Made by a program: the position numbers and the translations under genes. From Nitrospiraceae bacterium (GTDB lineage Bacteria > Nitrospirota > Nitrospiria > Nitrospirales > UBA8639): a stretch of 12,774 bases of DNA. The stretch spans positions 611-13,384 of the forward strand of contig DOFS01000015.1 in the NCBI GenBank assembly GCA_003523945.1, in the 5' to 3' direction. The notes beneath the pieces were generated by a model, which worked only from the letters and a program-made list of their open reading frames with translations, was not told the origin of the DNA and ran no database searches. The stretch's first letter is position 1. Each line of letters opens with the position of its first letter. Shown piece by piece: positions 7,195 to 12,774 of the stretch.

Positions 7195-7502
7195 GCACCT
7201 CGTCAGAAACCTTTAACTCCCTTTGGGATTACTGCACTGCCAATCAGCGTGTTGTGCCGATGCCCCAAAAATGGAGCGCGCTTTATCAAAAGCTAAAGGG
7301 CACATGGCAGAAACCCACCGGCGGATGGGAGCCGCCCATACCGCTAATTCTCGCAGCATGGCATGACACCTCAGCACTAGAGAAGCAACTCCGCTTACGA
7401 GAGCACCTCCAGTGGGCTGAGAAACAAGACCAGTTGCAGGAAATCGGGATTTTCCTTCGGGCGCTGGACGAGAAGGATTGGTGCCACCTTGGCGAAAGTT
7501 AA
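7191..7502 (+). CDS. Tryptophan-rich small protein of unknown function in hsd locus
   Basis: The protein is 103 aa and soluble, with no signal peptide or membrane segment. It has seven tryptophans (residues 12, 28, 39, 46, 57, 75, 97), a central proline-rich GGWEPPIPLILAAWH stretch and a helical, charged second half. I do not recognise a named domain. The overall look is of a conserved small protein of the kind found beside type I systems, but no function can be given. The ATG overlaps the preceding stop (ATGA) and has GGAAGGA at 7174-7180 as a strong ribosome-binding site, which favours real translation. It is followed by a second hsdS 3' relic rather than directly by the next gene. Confidence 0.7.
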   Translation: MSTSSETFNSLWDYCTANQRVVPMPQKWSALYQKLKGTWQKPTGGWEPPIPLILAAWHDTSALEKQLRLREHLQWAEKQDQLQEIGIFLRALDEKDWCHLGES

Positions 7503-7532
7503 TACGACCAGTGTCGGAAACCCCAAACGCTC

Positions 7533-7640
7533 TAGGCAGAAGCGTGCATCATTCTGCTGGAAGAGAAGCTCACCAAAGTCCGCCAATTGAAACAGGGCAT
7601 GATGCAGGAACTCCCCTCCAGAAGGTTTCGATTGATATGA
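7533..7640 (+). pseudogene. Relic of an hsdS 3' end (copy 4)
   Basis: After a TAG at 7533-7535 the frame reads AEACIILLEEKL, then TKVRQLKQGMMQEL and SRRFRLI, ending at TGA 7638-7640. It has no start codon with a ribosome-binding site and no recognition domain, so it is a fragment. From 7557 to 7640 it matches copy 3 at about 69 of 84 positions and keeps a core of about 25 identical bases, so it is an older copy. Its stop overlaps the ATG of the nuclease gene (ATGA). The sequence from 7503 to 7532 shows nothing recognisable. Confidence 0.75.
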
Positions 7641-8560
7641 AAAACTACTACCGCGTTATGTTGGGGAAGAAGAGCGTTCATGCAGGAGAATGCTTTGCCG
7701 GGAATTTCATCGGCACTGACTTCGACATCAATCAAGACCTGACGCACAAGTTGCCAGAGGAATGGCGAGCCTTCAACAAGGAGTTCATTCCTATCTATTT
7801 GGCCGCGCATCCCGACAAAACGAAAATCGGCGCCGGGCTGGCATGTGGAGCCTTGTGGACGGTGTCCAAGGGAATTAAGAAGGGAGACATCGTGCTGTGT
7901 CCCGATGGATCAGGCCAGTATTGGGTCGGTGAAGTTAGCGGTGATTATTCCTACGAGCCAGGCAAGATTCTTTTCCACCGACGCCCTATTGTTTGGTTGA
8001 ATGTGACTATCGACCGGTCGGCCATGAGCGAGGCATTGCAACATTCCACAGGGTCCATCGGCACGGTCAGTAACGTTACGCCCCACCGCGAAGAAATTGA
8101 AAAGCTCATCGGGGGCGTTTCTGTTCCCACCCTCATTTCCACCGATAAAACGGTGGAAGACCCTTCGGCTTTTGCCTTGGAGGAACATCTTGAAGATTTC
8201 CTTGTTAAGAATTGGGCGCATACTGACCTTGGTAAGGACTACGATATTTACGAGGAGGATGGTGAAAAGGGGCAACAATACCAAACCGATACCGGCCCAC
8301 TCGACATTCTCGCCATTAGCAAAGACAAGAAGCAGCTGCTGGTGGTCGAATTAAAAAAAGGCCGCGCCAGTGATGCGGTGGTGGGTCAGACGCTTCGGTA
8401 TATGAGCTTCGTGCAGGAGATTCTGGCCGAGAATGACCAAACCGTGCATGGCATCATTATCGCCCTGAAAGACGACGCAAGAATCCGGCGGGCGTTGGCA
8501 ATGGTGTCGAATATTCAATTCTACCGCTATCAAATCAGCTTCAAACTAGTGAAGGGATGA
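7637..8560 (+). CDS. NucS/DUF91-type PD-(D/E)XK nuclease with separate N-terminal domain
   Basis: The protein is 307 aa. The C-terminal half (about 170-300) matches the NucS/DUF91 nuclease fold: GPLDIL with D223, VVELKKG with E238 and K240, then VGQTLRYM with Q251, preceded by an acidic helix (LEEHLEDFL, 181-189). The N-terminal half (1-160) is distinct. Its WTVSKGIKKGDIVLC...YWVGEV pattern (74-100) resembles PUA/EVE-like folds that read modified bases, which is inference. Reader plus nuclease would suit cleavage of modified phage DNA. The ATG at 7637 is chosen over an upstream in-frame ATG at 7478 because the extension runs through the small gene and the hsdS relic in the wrong frame. GAAGG (7621-7625) lies 11 nt upstream. 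The gene ends 1 nt before hsdR. A McrB- or Mrr-like role is an alternative. Confidence 0.82.
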   Translation: MKNYYRVMLGKKSVHAGECFAGNFIGTDFDINQDLTHKLPEEWRAFNKEFIPIYLAAHPDKTKIGAGLACGALWTVSKGIKKGDIVLCPDGSGQYWVGEVSGDYSYEPGKILFHRRPIVWLNVTIDRSAMSEALQHSTGSIGTVSNVTPHREEIEKLIGGVSVPTLISTDKTVEDPSAFALEEHLEDFLVKNWAHTDLGKDYDIYEEDGEKGQQYQTDTGPLDILAISKDKKQLLVVELKKGRASDAVVGQTLRYMSFVQEILAENDQTVHGIIIALKDDARIRRALAMVSNIQFYRYQISFKLVKG

Positions 8561-8561
8561 C

Positions 8562-11500
8562 ATGACCGACATCGGCCAACCAGAACGCGCTACACAAAAT
8601 CGTGTCATTGCCTTGTTCCGTGATGAGTTGCACTACCGCTATCTGGACGACTGGACTGACCGGGAGGGCAATAGCAACATTGAGGAAGGGTTGCTCACCG
8701 ACTACCTGACCAAAAGTGGCTATACCCGGGCACAGATCAGCAAGGCCAACTATGATCTACGCACTGAAGCGGATAACCACAGCCGTGGACTCTATGGCAA
8801 TAATCAGAAGGTCTACAACCTGCTGCGCTATGGCGTGCCGGTGAAGATCGAAGCAGGCAAAGTGACGGAAACCGTTCAGCTCATCAACTGGAATCGGCCG
8901 GAGCAGAATGATTTTGCCATTGCGGAGGAAGTGACGCTCAAGGGTAACCACGCGCGGCGACCCGATATTGTGCTGTATGTCAACGGCATCGCTATTGGCG
9001 TGCTGGAGCTGAAGAACAGCCGCGTGTCAATTGGCGACGGCATCCGCCAAAGCCTATCTAACCAGCAACCGGAATTTAATGGGTGGTTTTTTAGCACGTT
9101 GCAGTTCATCTTCGCCGGTAACGACTCCGAGGGGCTGCAATACGGCACCATCGGAACGCCGGAGAAATACTTCCTGAAGTGGAAGGAGGACGAAGAGGAC
9201 AATACCCGCTTCAAGCTAGACAAGTACCTGCTTAAAATGTGCCGCAAGGAACGCCTTCTCGAGTTGATGCATGACTTCGTGCTCTTCGACGGAGGCAAAA
9301 AGAAACTGCCACGCGCACATCAGTATTTCGGCGTCAAGGCCGCGCAGCAGCATGTGCGTCAGAAGAAGGGCGGCATCATCTGGCACACGCAGGGCAGCGG
9401 CAAGAGCATCGTGATGGTTCTGCTCGCGAAGTGGATCCTGGAGAACAATCCCCACGCCCGCGTCGCTATCCTCACCGATCGGGACGAACTGGACAAACAG
9501 ATCGAACGGGTCTTTACCGAATCGGGTGAGGCAATCAAGCGCACCAGCAGCGGGCGTGATCTCATGCAGCAGCTCAGTCAGGCCACACCGCGACTGCTCT
9601 GTTCGCTGATGCATAAGTTTGGCAAGAAGGGCAAGAAGACGGATGAGGAATTCAAACAATTCATCGAAGAACTGCAGTCTCAGCCATCACATGCCGTTGG
9701 CGAGGTATTTGTCTTCGTTGACGAGTGTCATCGCACGCAGAGCGGCAGGTTGCACAAGACCATGAAAGCCCTCATGCCCAACGCTGTCTTCATCGGGTTC
9801 ACCGGTACGCCCCTGCTCAAGGAGGATAAACAGACGAGTCTTGAAGTCTTTGGTGGCTATATCCACACCTACAAGTTTAGCGAGGGCGTTGAAGATGGGG
9901 TCGTGTTGGATCTCGTCTATGAGGCGCGGGACATCGATCAGCGCCTCGGCTCCGTAGACAAGATTGACGCGTGGTTCGAGGCCAAGACCAAGGGCCTCAA
10001 CGACTGGCAGAAGGCTGAGCTGAAGCAGAAGTGGGGAACGATGCAGAACGTGCTCAGCTCCAAGTCGCGCATGGATCGGGTGATAAGCGATATCGTGTTC
10101 GACTTCAGCGTGAAGCCGCGCCTTTCCAGCGAACGCGGCAACGCCATCCTGGTCGCCTCTAGTATTTACGAGGCGTGCAAATATTTCAGCCTATTTCAAA
10201 AGACTCCCTTCAAGGGCAAATGCGCAGTGGTGACCTCCTACAACCCCTTAGCCAAGGATGTGACGCTGGAGGAAACTGGGGCGAACACAGAGACGGACAA
10301 GCAGTTTATTTTCAACATCTACTCGGAGTTGCTGGAAGACATTGAGGCAAAGCCTGGCATGACTAAGACGGAGACCTATGAGGACTGGGCCAAAGCATTG
10401 TTTACGAAGGAACCTGCGAATATGAAGCTGCTCGTCGTGGTAGACAAGCTGCTCACCGGCTTTGATGCCCCACCCTGCACCTATCTCTACATCGACAAGT
10501 CCATGCAGGACCATGGACTGTTTCAGGCCATCTGCCGTGTTAACCGGCTCGATGGCGAGGACAAGGATTTCGGTTACATCGTAGATTATAAGGACCTGTT
10601 TAAGAAGGTAGAGAACGCCATCGCCGTCTATACCTCTGAGCTGGATCACAGCGCGGGAGGGGTCGATCCTGAGGTACTGCTACAGGATCGTCTCAAGAAA
10701 GGGAAAGAACGGCTCGACCACGCACTGGAGGCACTTCCTCTGTTGTGTGAACCCGTGGAGCCGCCGAAGGGTGAATTCGAACACATCCGATACTTTTGTG
10801 GAAACACGGAGATCGCTTCTGACTTAAAGAAACGGGAGCCGCAACGCGCCGCACTTTACAAAGCGACAGTGGCGCTGGTGCGTGCCTATGCAAACATTGC
10901 CGATGAACTGGACGCGGCCGGATATAGTGCGGCCGGCATTACCCGAATCAAACAGCAGCTTAAGCAATACCTGGACCTTCGTGACATCATCCGCAAAGCC
11001 AGTGGTGAAACGCTCGACCTTAAAGCCTATGAGGCCGACATGCGACACCTCATCGACACTTACATCGAAGCGGACGAACCTCGAAAGATTTCACCCTTCG
11101 ATAACATGGGCCTCCTGGAACTGATCATCAAGACTGGCATTGCCAACGCCATCGCTACTCAGCTTGGCGGATTGAAGGGCAACAAGAACGCCATTGCCGA
11201 GACCATTGAGAACAACGTCCGCCGTAAAATCATTAAAGAGCACCTGAACGATCCGGCATATTACGATAAGATGTCCGCATTGCTGAATGAGATCATTGCA
11301 GCGCGCAGGTCTAAGGCCATCGCCTATGAAGAATACTTGAGTCGCATCGCTAAGCTAGCAAACAGAGTCGAGGCCGGGCAGGCAGAGGATCTGCCTGTGC
11401 AGTTGAATACGCCGGGACGACGCGCCCTTTATAATAACCTCAGGCAAGGGAGAACCTCTCTCGGCAATGCGAACGCCGCTGAGACTTCCCCTTCCTATGG

Positions 11501-11693
11501 GAACGGGACACACGATCCTGTGCTTGAACTGGCGATCAAGATCGATGAAACCGTCAAGCGCACAAGACCCGACGGCTGGCGAGGCGTGCAAGCCCGCGAG
11601 CGAGTGATCAAGTCGGCCTTGTATGGAATCTTGCAGTGCGAGGCCGAAGTCGAACGCATTTTCCTTATCATCAAACAGCAGAAGGAATATTGA
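8562..11693 (+). CDS. hsdR: Type I restriction enzyme subunit R (endonuclease/translocase)
   Basis: The restriction subunit (1043 aa) joins HsdM-HsdS at unmethylated sites, pulls DNA by ATP hydrolysis and cuts it at a distance. The N-terminal PD-(D/E)XK nuclease has D135 in RRPDIVLY and E149/K151 in VLELKNS. The superfamily 2 helicase core follows: Walker A HTQGSGKS at 275-282, DECH at 387-390, TGTP at 414-417, LLTGFDAP at 630-637 and the arginine-finger segment QAICRVNR at 655-662. The C-terminal helical region (about 800-1043) would contact HsdM. Length is normal for the family and all key residues are present. The ATG lies 1 nt after the nuclease stop, with AAGGG just upstream. The stop overlaps the next ATG by one base. 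Confidence 0.97.
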   Translation: MTDIGQPERATQNRVIALFRDELHYRYLDDWTDREGNSNIEEGLLTDYLTKSGYTRAQISKANYDLRTEADNHSRGLYGNNQKVYNLLRYGVPVKIEAGKVTETVQLINWNRPEQNDFAIAEEVTLKGNHARRPDIVLYVNGIAIGVLELKNSRVSIGDGIRQSLSNQQPEFNGWFFSTLQFIFAGNDSEGLQYGTIGTPEKYFLKWKEDEEDNTRFKLDKYLLKMCRKERLLELMHDFVLFDGGKKKLPRAHQYFGVKAAQQHVRQKKGGIIWHTQGSGKSIVMVLLAKWILENNPHARVAILTDRDELDKQIERVFTESGEAIKRTSSGRDLMQQLSQATPRLLCSLMHKFGKKGKKTDEEFKQFIEELQSQPSHAVGEVFVFVDECHRTQSGRLHKTMKALMPNAVFIGFTGTPLLKEDKQTSLEVFGGYIHTYKFSEGVEDGVVLDLVYEARDIDQRLGSVDKIDAWFEAKTKGLNDWQKAELKQKWGTMQNVLSSKSRMDRVISDIVFDFSVKPRLSSERGNAILVASSIYEACKYFSLFQKTPFKGKCAVVTSYNPLAKDVTLEETGANTETDKQFIFNIYSELLEDIEAKPGMTKTETYEDWAKALFTKEPANMKLLVVVDKLLTGFDAPPCTYLYIDKSMQDHGLFQAICRVNRLDGEDKDFGYIVDYKDLFKKVENAIAVYTSELDHSAGGVDPEVLLQDRLKKGKERLDHALEALPLLCEPVEPPKGEFEHIRYFCGNTEIASDLKKREPQRAALYKATVALVRAYANIADELDAAGYSAAGITRIKQQLKQYLDLRDIIRKASGETLDLKAYEADMRHLIDTYIEADEPRKISPFDNMGLLELIIKTGIANAIATQLGGLKGNKNAIAETIENNVRRKIIKEHLNDPAYYDKMSALLNEIIAARRSKAIAYEEYLSRIAKLANRVEAGQAEDLPVQLNTPGRRALYNNLRQGRTSLGNANAAETSPSYGNGTHDPVLELAIKIDETVKRTRPDGWRGVQARERVIKSALYGILQCEAEVERIFLIIKQQKEY

Positions 11694-12409
11694 TGGTCAC
11701 GCAGATTAAGCTTGGTGACATTACCGTGGATGTAGTGAAGAAGGGCATTAAGAACATCCATCTAAGCGTCTATCCTCCAGCGGGAAAAGTGCGGATCTCT
11801 GCGCCGCTCCGAATGGAGCTCGACAACATCAGGGTGTTTGCCATTACCAAGTTGGACTGGATTAAAAGTCAACAAGAAAAGTTATGCGACCAAGCTCGCG
11901 AAACTCCGCGCGAATACCTCAACCGCGAAAGTCATTATGTTTGGGGAAAGCGCTACCTGCTCACAGTCACCGAGAGCGACCAGACCCCATTGGTGGAGTT
12001 AACGCATAACCGGATGCTATTGCATGTTCGTTCGGGAACTGATGAGCACAAAAGGCAGTCCATTGTTGAGGAATGGTATCGTGCCCAGCTCAAGCAAGCC
12101 GTGGCGCCCTTGATCGCGAAATGGGAACTGCTCATCGGCGTGAAGGTGAAGCAGTTTTTTGTACAGCGTATGAAAACCAAATGGGGCAGCTGTAACCCCA
12201 TCGCACGCACTATTCGTCTTAACACCGACCTGGCGAAGAAACCCCAAGAGTGCCTTGAATACATTGTAGTTCACGAGATGGTTCACTTACTCGAATCGAC
12301 GCACAATTCCCGTTTTGTTTTGCTCATGGACCGATTCATGCCCAAGTGGCAGTTCTATCGGGACGAGCTCAACCGCCTCCCGGTTCGGCATGAGCATTGG
12401 GGGTATTGA
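11693..12409 (+). CDS. YgjP/COG1451-type zinc metallopeptidase
   Basis: The protein (238 aa) belongs to the DUF45 (PF01863) metal-dependent hydrolase family: the WGSC motif at 164-167, HEMVH (HExxH) at 194-198 in IVVHEMVHLLE, and a further histidine at 205 (STHNSRF) as likely third zinc ligand. There is no signal peptide or membrane segment, so it should act in the cytoplasm. The substrate is unknown. Genes of this family often follow hsdR, but a role in restriction has not been established to my knowledge. Control of HsdR level by proteolysis is a speculation. The ATG at 11693 is chosen because AAGGA (11682-11686) lies 6 nt upstream and TGATG overlaps the hsdR stop. A longer in-frame start at 11636 reads hsdR in another frame. 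Last gene of the operon. Confidence 0.9.
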   Translation: MVTQIKLGDITVDVVKKGIKNIHLSVYPPAGKVRISAPLRMELDNIRVFAITKLDWIKSQQEKLCDQARETPREYLNRESHYVWGKRYLLTVTESDQTPLVELTHNRMLLHVRSGTDEHKRQSIVEEWYRAQLKQAVAPLIAKWELLIGVKVKQFFVQRMKTKWGSCNPIARTIRLNTDLAKKPQECLEYIVVHEMVHLLESTHNSRFVLLMDRFMPKWQFYRDELNRLPVRHEHWGY

Positions 12410-12664
12410 AACAGCTAGACAGCAATCTAGGGAAACTGATAGAGCGCGTCTCTAACAATAAGGATAACTTGCCTCTAGACTCCAACCCCTTCTCCCACCC
12501 CCATTTCTCTTAGCCGCCCTCGTGTTGAAGTGGGAGGGACTATTTCTTTTCGTTTTTCTTCGGTTTTGATCAGGTGAGAGAAAAAAGATAGCTGCCCGCT
12601 AACGACTAGGGAAAAATGGATCAACCCTATTGTTGAGTAATTATTTGCCAACTAGCGAAAAAAG
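12410..12664. other. Intergenic region after the operon
   Basis: No gene is visible here. CTAGA (12415-12419) and TCTAG (12426-12430) form a weak 5-bp hairpin right after the last stop. CTCCCAC (12492-12498) and GTGGGAG (12530-12536) form a 7-bp inverted repeat with a 31-nt loop, followed by T-rich sequence (12541-12565). Either could help end transcription, but neither is a classical intrinsic terminator. Confidence 0.5.
12492..12560 (+). terminator. Weak candidate terminator
   Basis: A perfect 7-bp inverted repeat (CTCCCAC/GTGGGAG) is followed within a few bases by T-rich sequence (TTTCTTTTCGTTTTTCTTCGG). The loop of 31 nt is long and the T-run is broken, so the call is tentative. It lies about 80 nt downstream of the last operon gene. 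Confidence 0.2.
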
Positions 12665-12718
12665 GTGGAAGATGCCTTTCAGAAAATCAAGCAGGATATA
12701 GTGGTCTTTCCTAAAACC

Positions 12719-12774
12719 ATGCAGAAAACTGAAAAAAAGATGAGTCCCGATGAGTACATGCGCCTGGCCATTGC
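12719..12774 (+). CDS. Possible 5' end of a further gene, cut by the window edge
   Basis: An ATG at 12719 opens a frame to the window edge reading MQKTEKKMSPDEYMRLAI. The DEYMRLAI piece resembles the N-terminus of cytidine/adenosine-type deaminases (RibD, TadA and related), but 18 codons are too few to decide. The frame is open back to 12656, so a GTG at 12665 is another possible start. A second ATG at 12740 has a purine-rich run before it. No strong ribosome-binding site is seen for the first ATG. Confidence 0.3.
   Translation, partial: MQKTEKKMSPDEYMRLAI

Noticed and set aside
7478..7636. N-terminal extension of the nuclease gene from an in-frame ATG at 7478
   Set aside because: The extension reads through the end of the 103-aa gene and the hsdS relic out of frame, while the ATG at 7637 has a ribosome-binding site and an ATGA overlap.
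4366..7640. Treating the repeats as a CRISPR array or insertion-sequence ends
   Set aside because: The copies are coding hsdS ends in direct orientation with gene-sized spacing. There are no regular spacers, no inverted terminal repeats and no transposase.
11636..11692. Longer metallopeptidase starting inside hsdR
   Set aside because: The ATG at 11693 has AAGGA 6 nt upstream and overlaps the hsdR stop, and the extension has no family support.

Overview
The window holds one long type I restriction-modification (hsd) defence operon. It runs on the + strand from about 839 to 12409 and is flanked on both sides by sequence without convincing intact genes. The host is a bacterium: Shine-Dalgarno sites, 1-4 nt stop/start overlaps and hsd genes are all present. 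I cannot name the lineage. Coding regions are moderately GC-rich, while the flanks and the target-recognition parts of hsdS are clearly more AT-rich.

Layout. 1-838 is a gene-poor leader with small palindromes and what look like degraded minus-strand coding remnants. 839-3274 is hsdM, the DNA methyltransferase, with a long C-terminal extension. 3274-4473 is hsdS, the specificity subunit with two target-recognition domains. 4448-7048 encodes an RloC/PrrC-like AAA_13 ATPase, a putative anticodon nuclease, with a zinc-hook CxxC. 7057-7194 is a 45-codon mini-ORF whose second half is a near-exact copy of the hsdS 3' end. 7191-7502 is a 103-aa tryptophan-rich protein of unknown function. 7533-7640 is a further, more diverged relic of the hsdS 3' end. 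7637-8560 is a NucS/DUF91-type PD-(D/E)XK nuclease with a separate N-terminal domain that may read modified bases. 8562-11693 is hsdR, the restriction/translocase subunit. 11693-12409 is a YgjP/COG1451-type zinc metallopeptidase. 12410-12774 is intergenic, with the start of a possible further gene at the right edge.

How it works together. HsdM2-HsdS methylates a split target, and HsdR joins it to translocate and cut unmodified DNA. The RloC-like protein would be a second line of defence that disables tRNA if restriction is inhibited, as PrrC does beside EcoprrI. The NucS-like nuclease could attack phage DNA carrying modified bases that escape HsdR. The operon is tightly coupled, with overlaps of 1, 26, 4, 4 and 1 nt and gaps of 1-8 nt.

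Most notable observation. Each of the three accessory genes between hsdS and hsdR starts just after a copy of the hsdS 3' end. Copy 2 (4366-4439, inside hsdS) and copy 3 (7111-7184) differ at one base in 74, and copy 4 (7557-7640) is about 82% identical to copy 3. In every case the copy supplies the ribosome-binding site of the next gene. The accessory genes therefore look like plug-in cassettes whose loss by recombination would rebuild an intact HsdS with a correctly coupled next gene.
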